Source of the DNA: Flavobacteriales bacterium
Lineage (GTDB): Bacteria > Bacteroidota > Bacteroidia > Flavobacteriales_D > Sanyastnellaceae
NCBI GenBank assembly: GCA_947466425.1
Contig: CANIBZ010000027.1
Location: 1 to 33,651, forward strand
Length of the DNA: 33,651 bases
Reading direction: 5' to 3'
The position numbers were made by a program, and so were the translations under genes. The stretch's first letter is position 1, and each line of letters starts with the position of its first letter. The notes below the pieces were generated by a model. That model was given only the letters and a program-made list of their open reading frames with translations, was not told the DNA's origin and searched no databases. Positions 15,488-25,007 of this stretch are shown piece by piece.

Positions 15488-16624
15488 ATGAATAAGATTA
15501 TTTCATTGTCGGCCATAGCGGCAATCTCATTAACCGTTTTTTCTTCTTGCGATACAAATGTTGATTTGACTGCTCCGTATGCAAGCACTTCGGTTGTTTT
15601 CGGACTTCTAGATCCATTAGCAGATACGCAGTTCGTTAAGATTACGAAAACCTTTCTAGGAGATGGTAATTTGAACGAATATGCAATGATTCGCGACAGC
15701 TCTGAATACAAGTGGGAAGAATTTTCTTCTTTGCGCATTGAAGAATATGCCACCGGAAATCCGAATCCAATTGCTACTCATAACCTTCAACCCATTACCA
15801 TTCATGACAAAGATGTGAACGGTATGTTCTATGGTCCCGATCAAACTGTTTATTACTTCGCTACGCCGACAGGCCTCAATCCGAATGCAACCTATAAACT
15901 CGTTGCAGATTTCGTTTCTCGTCCAGATATATTCGCATGGACCAATGTTATTCCTTCAGCCAATGTCTTTTTTCAAAGTCCACAAACAAATTTAGGAATG
16001 TCATTTGCCTCGATAAACACTGTAACGGGAGCAATAAACTATCGCGACAATGTTTCCATTCGTTGGACACCGATTGACAACGCCGAGATTTACGATTTGG
16101 CTTTGCGTTTTTATTACACTGAAAAATTATATGCAGACAATGCTTTAACGCAATTGATTTCTTCAACTGATAAATTCATCGATTGGAAAATTGGAACATT
16201 CAATGCCGCTGATATTGATTTGAACTCTGGGTATTACAACTTAACGTTCAATGCAGAGCCGTTCTTTTCATACTTAGGAACAAACCTTCCAACAGACACG
16301 CACATTCGTCGCGAGGCAGGTCATTACGATGGAAATAAAACACGCGCATTCGAATTGCGCATGGGATTAGCCAACGACGAATTAAAAACCTACATCAACG
16401 TGAACAATCCTGTAACCGGTATTATTCAAGAGCGTCCGAGTTACACCAATGTTGTTGGTGGTTTAGGACTATTCGCTTCACGAGCGAGTGCTTATGTATT
16501 GAACATTCCGTTAGAGTCTGGAAATGGAACAAGCAATATCAATGCGTTAATGAACGGCATCTACACATCTGATTTAAATTTCTGTGATCCGAATCCAAGC
16601 AATACCGGATTCACTTGCAACTAA
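15488..16624 (+). CDS. Lipoprotein of unknown function (DUF4249-like?)
   Basis: A 378-residue exported protein with a lipobox at VFSSC (Cys21) and hence a probable lipid anchor. The mature part begins DTNVDLTAPYASTSVVFGLLDPLADTQ-like and is rich in beta-prone Asn/Thr/Tyr segments. This resembles the Bacteroidota lipoproteins often labelled DUF4249, but I am not certain of the family. It is a single-gene unit with a clear promoter and a terminator shared with the convergent T9SS gene. No motif suggests catalysis. Confidence 0.7.
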   Translation: MNKIISLSAIAAISLTVFSSCDTNVDLTAPYASTSVVFGLLDPLADTQFVKITKTFLGDGNLNEYAMIRDSSEYKWEEFSSLRIEEYATGNPNPIATHNLQPITIHDKDVNGMFYGPDQTVYYFATPTGLNPNATYKLVADFVSRPDIFAWTNVIPSANVFFQSPQTNLGMSFASINTVTGAINYRDNVSIRWTPIDNAEIYDLALRFYYTEKLYADNALTQLISSTDKFIDWKIGTFNAADIDLNSGYYNLTFNAEPFFSYLGTNLPTDTHIRREAGHYDGNKTRAFELRMGLANDELKTYINVNNPVTGIIQERPSYTNVVGGLGLFASRASAYVLNIPLESGNGTSNINALMNGIYTSDLNFCDPNPSNTGFTCN

Positions 16625-16639
16625 GAATTTCAAGTAATA

Positions 16640-16668
16640 AAAAAAGGGAGCAAATGCTCCCTTTTTCA
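16640..16668. terminator. Bidirectional terminator between convergent genes
   Basis: GGGAGC (16646-16651), AAAT loop, GCTCCC (16656-16661), with seven or more A residues before and five T residues after. It serves the lipoprotein gene (+) and the T9SS cargo gene (-). Confidence 0.9.
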
Positions 16669-16683
16669 TTTTATTATCTCTAA

Positions 16684-17733
16684 TTATTTCTTCAAGAAAT
16701 AAGTCTCACTTGCAGCTGTTTTCAAAAAGTACAAACCATTCGCCAACGCGCTAACTTCGATTTGCGAATTGTTAGACAGGCTTCCTTCCATCACACGTTT
16801 TCCTTCCATATTAAATACGGCATAAGGAACATTGATTGCATTGTCCCATTGAACCGTTAAATGATCTGTGGTTGGATTAGGATAAACGACAAACTGAGGA
16901 GCTTCTGTCTCTATAACACTTATAGGCTGAGCTGCAACAAGTACACCCGAATTCGCACCTGCAGAATAATTCACTTGAACCAAAGGAACCATCCATTCGT
17001 GAACCAAGAACTTGTATTCAATAGCCTCTGGACGATCGAATTGAAAGCCGAAGCCTAACATATCGATATATATTGAATCGGCTGCATTAATGGTGGTCTT
17101 AACGCGAATGGCATTGTAAGATGTACCGAAATAATTCACAGTACCCCAACCGTCTACTTCATTTACACGTGTCTGATTTGTTTTTCTGTAACCCAAAGTA
17201 GGGATTTGAATCACCTGCTCAGAAACACTTGTTTGAAGATCTCCGAACGCAACAGGATAATCGTAAACAATATCTACTGGACTTGCTTGTTGTGGAATTG
17301 GAATACCACTCACCGTTGCTCCTACTCCTACAATTGCATAACGACTGTTACTATTCTGGTAGTAAGAATAGATATCTTCCAATGTAACAGGAAGCCCTTG
17401 CATGTTGCCACCCAATGATGCTAATCCTATAGCGAAATCCGAATTGTGCTCCGAATCGAAAGGGCTATTGAAAAATATCTGATATGCGAAAGGAGTGGTT
17501 GAAATATCTACACACTCTTGCTGCTGAAACGTGCCTGAAAGAGTGAGGTTTGTTTCATCGAAATTCCAAACATGATTAGGACCAGTATCACCTTCGTCAA
17601 AAGCTCCAACCAAAGTTGCATTCTCTTGATTAAGAATATCTCCGCCCATTGGCAAATCGTTTTTGGTTATGGTAATTTGTGCGCTTAAACAAAAAGGCGC
17701 AACAATCAAAACGCTGAGTAACAGTTTTTTCAT
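16684..17733 (-). CDS. Secreted protein with T9SS type A sorting domain
   Basis: The 349-residue protein has a signal peptide (MKKLLLSVLIVAPFCLSAQ) and a C-terminal type A sorting domain (VVYPNPTTDHLTVQW, YAVFNMEGKRVMEGSL, NGLYFLKT), so it is exported by Sec, moved across the outer membrane by the type IX system and probably released or anchored after removal of the domain. The central part has no domain I recognise; it looks like a beta-rich protein with a motif GWGTVNYFGTSYNAIRVKTT near residue 185. The best promoter box is TACCTTCG (17759-17752), 18 nt before the ATG. Confidence 0.85.
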   Translation of the reverse strand: MKKLLLSVLIVAPFCLSAQITITKNDLPMGGDILNQENATLVGAFDEGDTGPNHVWNFDETNLTLSGTFQQQECVDISTTPFAYQIFFNSPFDSEHNSDFAIGLASLGGNMQGLPVTLEDIYSYYQNSNSRYAIVGVGATVSGIPIPQQASPVDIVYDYPVAFGDLQTSVSEQVIQIPTLGYRKTNQTRVNEVDGWGTVNYFGTSYNAIRVKTTINAADSIYIDMLGFGFQFDRPEAIEYKFLVHEWMVPLVQVNYSAGANSGVLVAAQPISVIETEAPQFVVYPNPTTDHLTVQWDNAINVPYAVFNMEGKRVMEGSLSNNSQIEVSALANGLYFLKTAASETYFLKK

Positions 17734-17871
17734 TTCATTAATGTTGTTTAACGAAGGTATAAAATTTAGTTAATATGTTGTGAGCAAAATTTTCAAGTTG
17801 CTTGTCACACACCCAAGTTAGCAGAGTACATTCGTTGAGAAGCTTAATCAAAACTTTTGGAGATTTAGAAC

Positions 17872-18147
17872 ATGGATAAATACGATTTTGTAATCTTAGA
17901 TATCATTCAGACTTTTCGCAAGAACAATAAAAGTCAATACATTAAACTCAATCAATTAGAGGCTAATTTTTGGACACGCATTCAGCGCGATGCTGCTCAT
18001 CAAACACACAGCACCCAACTCGGAGAGCGCGTTACCAAATTATATCTTGACGGTTATATCGTTAACAAGGGCGGCCTTGGTTACAACGTAACGAAGAAGG
18101 GAAAAGAACAAATTGTTGTCCTTTCCAATCTTGAAGAGATTTCTTAA
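17872..18147 (+). CDS. Small protein of unknown function, possible winged helix
   Basis: A 91-residue, basic, soluble protein. The pattern of helices ending in KLYLDGYIVNKGGLGYNVTKKGKEQI resembles the recognition helix plus wing of a winged-helix fold, so DNA binding is possible but not shown. It stands alone, and its stop shares four bases with the stop of the convergent PhoH-like gene, with no terminator between. A weak GGAG stands 10 nt before the ATG. I do not recognise a family. Confidence 0.7.
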   Translation: MDKYDFVILDIIQTFRKNNKSQYIKLNQLEANFWTRIQRDAAHQTHSTQLGERVTKLYLDGYIVNKGGLGYNVTKKGKEQIVVLSNLEEIS

Positions 18148-19481
18148 AGCATCTCGTTCGCCAAATTCGCTAACTCACTTCTTTCTCCTTTTTCAAGGGT
18201 AATGTGACAATATAAATCTTGTCCTTTCAATCTGTCCATTACATAAGACAAACCATTCGATTGCTCATCGAGATAAGGAGTGTCTATCTGACGAACATCC
18301 CCTGTTAAAATCACTTTCGTGTTTTCTCCACCGCGCGTAATAATTGTCTTCACTTCATGCGGAGTGAGGTTCTGAGCCTCATCAATAATAAATACACAGT
18401 TGGAAAGACTCCTTCCACGAATGAACGCTAACGGGGTAATCATTATTCTTCCATCGGCTTGCATTTCGTCAATCACCTTGCGTTTCTTTTCATTTTCCGA
18501 ATATTGTTTTTTAATAAAATTCAAATTATCGAACAACGGTTGCATGTAGGGTGAAACTTTTTCTTCTGCGTCCCCTGGAAGGAATCCGATGTCCCTGTTT
18601 GAAAGTGGTATAATGGGACGAGCTAAAATCAACTGATCAAAACCGTTGCGCATTTCCAAAGAACCCGCTAAAGCCAACAGCGTCTTTCCTGTTCCGGCAA
18701 CCCCACTAATCGTGATTAGTTTAATTTCCGGATTCATAATCGCATGAAGAGCGAATGCCTGCTCTGCATTCTTCGGCTTAATGCCCATGGCGTAAACCTT
18801 GTCTATGCGCTCGACATTTTTTTCTACTCCACCGTGAAAGGCAAGCGCACTTGAGGTGCCAGACTTCAATACATAAAAATGATTGTTGTGTTTTTCTTTA
18901 CCTAAGATTTTAGTGTCTTTCAATTCACCTGCCGTGTATAGCTTTCGAATGGCTTCAGCTGAAACGTTTTCCAACACACTGTAACCACGGTATGCAGTAA
19001 CACTTTCTTTAACCTTTCCCGTCTTGTAATCTTCTGCAACAATGTCTAACGCTTTTCCTTTTATGCGCAGGTTAATGTCTTTCGTAACCAATACAACCTT
19101 GCTTCGCTTTTCTTGTTTTTGAAGAACAATGGCCGCGTTTAAAATCTTGTGATCGTTTTTCTTCGATTGGAAAATTGCCTCTGCATCATCGTTCGCAGAA
19201 AGGTCTATGTCTAAAATAATCTTGAACTTCCCTCCGTGTCCGTTTCCTAGCGGAACCCATGCATTCAGTGTATGTGTTGAAGACAATCTGTCAATGATTC
19301 GAATGGTTTCGCGTGCTTCGAAATTTTTATTTTCGTTACCCACTTTGAACTTATCTAACTCCTCTAAAACAGTTATGGGAATAGCAACATAGTTGTCTTC
19401 GAAACTATTAATACTGTTGTGGTCGTGCAGAAGAACAGAAGTGTCAAGCACGTAAATTTTTCTTTGTTTGCGAGGAGCCAT
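18144..19481 (-). CDS. PIN-PhoH fusion protein (PhoH-like ATPase)
   Basis: The 445-residue protein joins an N-terminal PIN RNase-like domain (IYVLDTSVLLHD, Asp13, about 8-150) to a C-terminal PhoH ATPase/helicase domain with Walker A GVAGTGKT (about 258-265) and Walker B VFIIDEAQNLTP. Related PIN-PhoH (PhoH2/YlaK-type) proteins are thought to be RNA-unwinding, RNA-cutting enzymes; this is family knowledge, not seen here. The ATG at 19481 is preceded by TATATTCG (19505-19498), a one-mismatch -7 box. It is a single-gene unit. Confidence 0.93.
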   Translation of the reverse strand: MAPRKQRKIYVLDTSVLLHDHNSINSFEDNYVAIPITVLEELDKFKVGNENKNFEARETIRIIDRLSSTHTLNAWVPLGNGHGGKFKIILDIDLSANDDAEAIFQSKKNDHKILNAAIVLQKQEKRSKVVLVTKDINLRIKGKALDIVAEDYKTGKVKESVTAYRGYSVLENVSAEAIRKLYTAGELKDTKILGKEKHNNHFYVLKSGTSSALAFHGGVEKNVERIDKVYAMGIKPKNAEQAFALHAIMNPEIKLITISGVAGTGKTLLALAGSLEMRNGFDQLILARPIIPLSNRDIGFLPGDAEEKVSPYMQPLFDNLNFIKKQYSENEKKRKVIDEMQADGRIMITPLAFIRGRSLSNCVFIIDEAQNLTPHEVKTIITRGGENTKVILTGDVRQIDTPYLDEQSNGLSYVMDRLKGQDLYCHITLEKGERSELANLANEML

Positions 19482-19497
19482 GTTCGTTTGGTTTTAA

Positions 19498-19505
19498 CGA
19501 ATATA
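19498..19505 (-). promoter_or_regulatory. -7 box of the PhoH-like gene (TTCG variant)
   Basis: TATATTCG is one base from TAnnTTTG and stands 16 nt before the ATG. The same T-to-C variant occurs in front of three other genes here. Confidence 0.4.
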
Positions 19506-19547
19506 TCTTCTTCACTCATTCAACCTAAAAAAACAATCCGAGAGTTA

Positions 19548-20738
19548 TTAACCGATTTGAACGAATCGATTTTTGAAAAACTTAACACTTCGGTAAAGGA
19601 ACGACAACAACAACAACAGTATGAGCGCGAGACCTATACCTCCTTCATCGAGTTGTTTCGAAAGCCCCTTTCCAACAATATCTGGACTGTTGAAAAGGAA
19701 TGGAAAGGATGCACAAAGAAGCACTATAGCAGCTGTAATTTTTCCTTTTTTATTCCATGTTGAAATGGAAATGAGCAACATTAAAAAGAACGGCATTGCC
19801 CACAAGAAATGCTCCGTGTCGGTGTGCGTTAAAACTGGAATTAATGCCAGAAGAATGAGCGCTTCGTTTGATTGAAAACCCTTCCCAATATTCTTCCAAA
19901 TAAATTTCAAGTAAGTCATTCCCGCAAGAGCCAATCCAATGAGCACCGCAGCTATCGGAATTACCGCCATGTGCATGGAAGAAAGAATTTTTTGAATGAA
20001 GAAATAAATCGTATTCGGACTGTGATCCAATTGTACGTTGTGCGCTTGAACGGCCTTCAGCCATTGTGAATGAAGGACCACAAATCTGTTAGGAACGCAA
20101 ATGAATAAGGTGATTGCCATTCCGAATAAACCGATTATTGTATACAGCAGAACCTTCCATTCTTTTTTCAAAATGAAATATGGAAGGAGAATTAGGAAAT
20201 GAATCTTGAAACACAAGACTACAGCGTATATAAGGCCGGCCTTTGCGCGTTGATTGTTCTCAATAGAACGCACAGACCAAAGCGTTAGCAAGAGCAGAAG
20301 CGCATTGACGTTTCCTAAGAACAATTCGCGTTCTAGCTGATCTCCGAAAAACAAAACAGTTGCGATTAAAAAGAACCACACTTCCCTTCCCCATTCTAAC
20401 GACTTGAAAAAAGTTTGTTTGAATTCCTTCAACAGCAATAGAATAATTCCGGTATTGATCAGATAAAACAAGACCGCAGCCACGTCATACTTCAACAACG
20501 CCAAAGGAAGAAATGGAACTAAAATTTCCGGAGAGTATTTATAAAATCCACTCGACAATCCGAAGGCCTTTCCATACACTTGCTCACCATTGATCAGTGC
20601 ATCGGCAGCACCGTAATACACATTGAAATCGCTCAACTGGAAACGATGATTGATAAAGAGCAACGCGAGATATAAAACAGGAAGGAGCGCGAACCATCGC
20701 GCTCCCTTCCAAAAATATTTAAATTCTTCTTTCAGCAT
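19548..20738 (-). CDS. GT87-like (DUF2029) membrane glycosyltransferase
   Basis: A 396-residue protein with about ten hydrophobic helices and, after the first helix, the DFNVYYGAADALINGEQVYG segment typical of the DUF2029/GT87 group of GT-C enzymes, where the first loop carries the catalytic Asp. Members use polyprenyl-phosphate sugars at the outer face of the inner membrane. The gene starts 3 nt after the stop of a T9SS cargo gene and so is cotranscribed with it, which raises the possibility that it modifies exported proteins or their anchor. That link is inference. Confidence 0.8.
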   Translation of the reverse strand: MLKEEFKYFWKGARWFALLPVLYLALLFINHRFQLSDFNVYYGAADALINGEQVYGKAFGLSSGFYKYSPEILVPFLPLALLKYDVAAVLFYLINTGIILLLLKEFKQTFFKSLEWGREVWFFLIATVLFFGDQLERELFLGNVNALLLLLTLWSVRSIENNQRAKAGLIYAVVLCFKIHFLILLPYFILKKEWKVLLYTIIGLFGMAITLFICVPNRFVVLHSQWLKAVQAHNVQLDHSPNTIYFFIQKILSSMHMAVIPIAAVLIGLALAGMTYLKFIWKNIGKGFQSNEALILLALIPVLTHTDTEHFLWAMPFFLMLLISISTWNKKGKITAAIVLLCASFPFLFNSPDIVGKGLSKQLDEGGIGLALILLLLLSFLYRSVKFFKNRFVQIG

Positions 20739-20741
20739 TTC

Positions 20742-22310
20742 TTACTTCACCATCACACTCACACGCTCTTGCTTTCCGTTTCTGTTGGTTACATGTAAAA
20801 CATAAAATCCAGGAGACAACGTTGAAATGTTCAGAACACTCGAAACATTGTTTTCCATTAACACAAGCTTACCTGTTGCATCGAAGGCTTTAACAGTCTT
20901 TGGTTCGTTCACATTCGAAAAGAAAATTTCTTGATCTGCTGGTTGCGGATAAACACTGAACGAATTCTCGTGAAGTTCGTTAACACCCACCACCGCTTGA
21001 GCTACCGAATTGTTCAAGCAACCGTTGCTAATTCCGGCATAGATAAAGGTTCCATCTGAAACAATTCCGGTTACGTCGAAAGAAGGAGTAGTTATGCCTT
21101 CCAATTCGGTGTAGGAGAAACCACCATCCACCGAAACAAACCAAGAAACCAACCAGCTTGGATCGTAGTTGTCGATACTTACAATTGATCCGTTTTGTGA
21201 AATGAATGGCTCACTCGGCATAATCTCAGAAATTGGAAAAGTTCCCAAGGTGTATTTCGCTGTGAAACCGTCGATGGTTTCTTGCACCAACTTCACAGTG
21301 TAGTTTCCTGGAGTAATATAAGAATACACATCTGTTGCATGCGCTGCAATTGTGTTACCATCGCCCATTTCGTAATAGGCATTAGCGACGTTAAGGTTCA
21401 CTTGCGATTGATTCTCCAAAGTTATTGTTCCGCAGAAAACGGTGTAATCTAAATCGGCCTTTACTTGCGAAAGCAAGCATTGTTGCGCCCCTCTGTCATT
21501 GGCTTCTTCCAAGAAGTTCACGGTGCAGAATTGTTGGAACGAATTTCCTCCTAAGAACACCCAAGAATCTAACGCGCCATCACTTGCATCGGCAAGAGCT
21601 AGAGTAATATGGTAAGTCTCACCTACAACTAATCCGCTTATAGAAGCGAACATTGGAACGGTATAACCGTCTGGACGCATCGTTCCTGAATTTTGATTCA
21701 TTATTGTATCAATGACATTGGAGATATACAAACTCGAATTAAGCGTTCCGTTAATGGTATTTATGGACACAAAATCACCAGTTCCTGGAACGAGCGCAAT
21801 GTTCTGTGCTCCATTTGAAAATGTTCCTGTAATTCCAGGCCCACTCACGAAAAAACCAAAAACATCATTGAAACTGCTTCCAACCCATTCAGGATATTCT
21901 TGTGATCCGAATACAAATTGAAACGTCATGCTGTCTCCAGTCGCTACAAAATCAAAATCAATTTTTGCTAAGTCATAGGTTGGAAAACCCGTTAGTGAAT
22001 TCAAATCAGTATTGTTTGAAAGCACACCAACATTCGCGAGAGATGAATTATTATTCGACATTACGTATTGCGCATGACCGTTGGACATGACTATGCCGTT
22101 GGTTATGCCTAAATTAACAGCATCACCTCCAGAGAAAGTTCCAAATTGAGCTGTATCTCCTGTGAAAGATATGTTGTTGACGAATATTCCATTCGCTAAA
22201 AACAAATTTTCCAGTGCCGAACTTTGATTTAAGATGGAATCGACAACGAATTGCGCCGAACTCGAATACGCAGAAGAAATGATTACAAAGGAGAGTAATA
22301 GTTTTTTCAT
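20742..22310 (-). CDS. Secreted choice-of-anchor L protein with T9SS sorting domain
   Basis: The 522-residue protein has a signal peptide (MKKLLLSFVIISSAYSSSAQ), a choice-of-anchor L domain (about 25-270; GTFSGGDAVNLGITNGIVMS, VFGSQEYPEWVGSSFNDVFGFF), a PKD-like stretch (YEMGDGNTIAAHATDVYSY, near 315), an immunoglobulin-like part and a type A T9SS domain at the end (FSVYPQPADQEIFFS). It is a surface-exposed or released protein, possibly adhesive. It is the first gene of a unit with the GT87-like enzyme 3 nt downstream. Confidence 0.88.
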   Translation of the reverse strand: MKKLLLSFVIISSAYSSSAQFVVDSILNQSSALENLFLANGIFVNNISFTGDTAQFGTFSGGDAVNLGITNGIVMSNGHAQYVMSNNNSSLANVGVLSNNTDLNSLTGFPTYDLAKIDFDFVATGDSMTFQFVFGSQEYPEWVGSSFNDVFGFFVSGPGITGTFSNGAQNIALVPGTGDFVSINTINGTLNSSLYISNVIDTIMNQNSGTMRPDGYTVPMFASISGLVVGETYHITLALADASDGALDSWVFLGGNSFQQFCTVNFLEEANDRGAQQCLLSQVKADLDYTVFCGTITLENQSQVNLNVANAYYEMGDGNTIAAHATDVYSYITPGNYTVKLVQETIDGFTAKYTLGTFPISEIMPSEPFISQNGSIVSIDNYDPSWLVSWFVSVDGGFSYTELEGITTPSFDVTGIVSDGTFIYAGISNGCLNNSVAQAVVGVNELHENSFSVYPQPADQEIFFSNVNEPKTVKAFDATGKLVLMENNVSSVLNISTLSPGFYVLHVTNRNGKQERVSVMVK

Positions 22311-22386
22311 GTCTTAGGTTTTCCAAAAGACTCGTTTGTGAATCAATTGGTTGTCTAAGTTAAGGCAATTCAGAAAACAGAAAAAA

Positions 22387-23025
22387 CTATTTCGCGAGTT
22401 CTCCGAAACGCTTTTTGAATTTCTCAAGCTTCGGCGTAATCATGATTCTGCAATAAGGTTGTTCACCGTTCAATGCATAATAATCCTGATGGTAATTCTC
22501 TGCCTTGTAGAAATTGGTGAATTCCGTCACTTCGGTCACAGCATTGGCGCCCCATTCGCCTGTTTCGTTAATGGCTTGAATGGCCTTCATGGCCAACTCT
22601 TTTTGTTTTTCGTTGTGATAAAAAATCGCAGAGCGGTATTGTGTCCCCGAATCTGGACCTTGTCTGTTCAATGTTGTAGGATCGTGAACCACGAAAAAGA
22701 TTTCAAGCAATTGAGAAAAAGAAACCTTTCTTGGGTCGAAATAAACCTGAACAGCTTCTGCGTGTCCTGTAGTTCCGTTACAAACTTCCTTGTATGCTGG
22801 ATTCTTCACGAATCCGCCTGCATATCCCGACTCTACTTTCGTTACTCCATTCACATTAGCGTATACCGCTTCCACACACCAAAAACATCCGCCCGCAAGG
22901 GTGGCGACTTCCAACGTATCGTTCATTTCAACTTTCATAATTTCTCCTTTGGGATTTTCTTTGTTCGATTGCGCGCAAGAAGCTAAAGCAATCATGAACA
23001 AGGGTAAGATTAATTTTAATTTCAT
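22387..23025 (-). CDS. msrA: Peptide-methionine (S)-S-oxide reductase, lipoprotein form
   Basis: MsrA reduces methionine-S-sulfoxide in proteins. The catalytic motif GCFWC has Cys47 and Cys50, and GYAGG and GHAEAVQV are present. I start at 23025 because MKLKLILPLFMIALASC forms a lipoprotein signal (Cys17), giving 212 residues; an ATG at 23043 adds six residues. The enzyme would thus act in the periplasm on oxidised envelope proteins. It is the last of three genes after the SiaB-like kinase and the HEAT-cyclophilin, with 32 nt between the HEAT-cyclophilin stop and this ATG. No MsrB domain is fused. Confidence 0.95.
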   Translation of the reverse strand: MKLKLILPLFMIALASCAQSNKENPKGEIMKVEMNDTLEVATLAGGCFWCVEAVYANVNGVTKVESGYAGGFVKNPAYKEVCNGTTGHAEAVQVYFDPRKVSFSQLLEIFFVVHDPTTLNRQGPDSGTQYRSAIFYHNEKQKELAMKAIQAINETGEWGANAVTEVTEFTNFYKAENYHQDYYALNGEQPYCRIMITPKLEKFKKRFGELAK

Positions 23026-23057
23026 CGGAATTTGAGTTTCCATAACTCAACTACAAT

Positions 23058-25007
23058 TCAAAATAAATGTTGTTCACGCATCGAACGAATTCGTGTTCCC
23101 ACTTGAATTTTTCGCAACACTTTTTTTCCTCTTACGACTTCACCGAATTCGGTGTAGCGTCCGTTCAAATTTGGAGTGTAAGCCAATGTAATGAACCACT
23201 GCGCACTTTCGGTGTGCTTACCCGCACTGGCCATTCCGATGTGCAAAGGCGCAAAATTATGTCCTGTGAATTCCGAAGAAATCACATAAGGCATTCCACT
23301 CATGCCGTCTCCGCGCGTGCAGCCTGCTTGAACAACGAAATTCGGAACGACTCTGTGAAATGCTATGCTGTCGTAATAATGATCTTTGCACAACTTCAAC
23401 AAATTCGACACGCTTTCAGGTGCGGCCAATCCATTCAATTTGATTACAACGGTTCCAACATCTGTTTTCAATTTCACCTTACACGATTGATTCTTTTTCC
23501 ATTCTTTTTCGGAAGGAAAGGGAAGCTTATTCGCTACCAACATTGTTAGTTGAATCGAATCTGGTTGTGTCGCATTGAACGCACCTACCAATTCATTGTA
23601 GGTTTCGATATTCTCAGTTCGTTGAAATAGCGGTAGCGCCTGTTTGATAGTATTTGCTAAAAATGCATTTCCTTTCAAACGCTCGGAATTCTCTCTCGCC
23701 CAGGATGCTAAAAGCGATAGCACACCGGCATCTTGAGAGGTCCACAACACCGCGAACCAGCCCGGAAAAAACATCTCGTTGTATTTCGGATTGCTCTTTG
23801 CGTAATCGAGCACACATTCGGTAATGGCATATTGCAAAGCAGGTGGAGCGGTTGGAAAGTCGTTTATGACCAACGAGTCTATGAATAAATAAGAGTTCGA
23901 CATCTGACGCACCCACAGTATTCTGTGAAACAAATCTTCTGCTTCTGAATACTTGTGCATGATGAAATTCTGCGCATCGGGATGTCCGTTTGCATTCCAT
24001 ACACCAGCTAATTCTATTTGCTCGCGGCTGTTGTCTGGCATTGAGCGCAAGACTTCTCGAATCTGATCGAAATTGAATTGGTTGAAATGAATGCCCACCC
24101 GCATGTAGTTGAAGGCGCTGGCTTTCTTCTTTAAGTCAACCCAAAAAATATTAGGAACAAACGTCGAATCTTTGGCGAGCAACACTTGAATGGCTGGTTC
24201 CGCTATTTGCTCGTCTTCGCTGCAAGCTAAATCGTTGAGCAACGTCCACCATTCATAACGACTGGCTAATCTTCCAAATTGAAGACGAACGTATTTCGAC
24301 TTTTCATTTTCAACCCAACGCTTCACTTTCGATTTGTAAAGCGTATCGCTCGGTGCATTTCCAGATAGAAAATCATAATCTGTTCTTGAGAGAACCTGCG
24401 CCAAAGCCACACGCGCTTCTTCTTCCCAATTTAGAATATCATCGTAATTCAAAATTGATTTTACAAAATCGCTTTGATTGATTCTCTTACGTGCAGCCAA
24501 AGCCAAGCAAGCATATTGGTCGTGAGGGATTATTGGTTTTCTTCTGTAGTCGGCTACTATTTTCATTGCGTCTTCGAGACGAACACCTAATGAAGCAGTT
24601 TCGGGCAGCAACTTAGCTAAAGCTATCCAAGATTCTTTAACCAATTTCTTATCAACGGCATTTAAAACTGTTGTTTGCAGCGCTTCCACGCGTTGCGCAT
24701 CGGAACCTTCAATTTGTCCAAGTGCATAAGCCGCAGCAGCCATAGTTTCGTAGTGCTTCGGAAGCGTAATTGAATTTCTTAAATTGAAAAGTAGAAATAT
24801 CAGATCTTGAATATGCTCTGCCTTTCCCCATGTGGCTGCCTGTTGCGCAGCGCGCAATTGAATTTCGTAATCGGAAGATTTCAATCCTTCACCAAGGGAC
24901 GCACCTTTTGACTCAACAATACTTAAATCGAATTTATAAATTTTATTTTGAGAAAATATGGAGGAATTAAAAAGAAAAAACGCACTCAAAAAAAGAAGAA
25001 CTCTCAT
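23058..25007 (-). CDS. HEAT-repeat protein with C-terminal cyclophilin domain, exported
   Basis: The 649-residue product starts at the ATG at 25007, which gives a signal peptide (MRVLLFLSAFFLFNSSIFSQ); a longer frame runs further upstream but overlaps the preceding gene. The middle is built of helical, HEAT-like repeats (about 40-480; repeated A-W-x-A-x-A and alpha pairs). The C-terminus (about 490-649) is a cyclophilin-type peptidyl-prolyl isomerase (VKLKTDVGTVVIKLNG, YYDSIAFHRVVPNFVVQAG, QWFITLAYTPNLNGRYTEFG). It likely binds and folds periplasmic proteins. Its ATG overlaps the stop of the SiaB-like gene by one base (TAATG), so translation is coupled. Confidence 0.88.
   Translation of the reverse strand: MRVLLFLSAFFLFNSSIFSQNKIYKFDLSIVESKGASLGEGLKSSDYEIQLRAAQQAATWGKAEHIQDLIFLLFNLRNSITLPKHYETMAAAAYALGQIEGSDAQRVEALQTTVLNAVDKKLVKESWIALAKLLPETASLGVRLEDAMKIVADYRRKPIIPHDQYACLALAARKRINQSDFVKSILNYDDILNWEEEARVALAQVLSRTDYDFLSGNAPSDTLYKSKVKRWVENEKSKYVRLQFGRLASRYEWWTLLNDLACSEDEQIAEPAIQVLLAKDSTFVPNIFWVDLKKKASAFNYMRVGIHFNQFNFDQIREVLRSMPDNSREQIELAGVWNANGHPDAQNFIMHKYSEAEDLFHRILWVRQMSNSYLFIDSLVINDFPTAPPALQYAITECVLDYAKSNPKYNEMFFPGWFAVLWTSQDAGVLSLLASWARENSERLKGNAFLANTIKQALPLFQRTENIETYNELVGAFNATQPDSIQLTMLVANKLPFPSEKEWKKNQSCKVKLKTDVGTVVIKLNGLAAPESVSNLLKLCKDHYYDSIAFHRVVPNFVVQAGCTRGDGMSGMPYVISSEFTGHNFAPLHIGMASAGKHTESAQWFITLAYTPNLNGRYTEFGEVVRGKKVLRKIQVGTRIRSMREQHLF

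Noticed and set aside
16684-22310. Genomic island suggested by two T9SS cargo genes
   Set aside because: No integrase, tRNA, direct repeats or change in base composition; such genes are scattered in chromosomes of this group.
22351-22986. Long plus-strand frame (211 codons) opposite msrA
   Set aside because: It is antisense to a complete msrA with catalytic GCFWC; the product has no recognisable domain.
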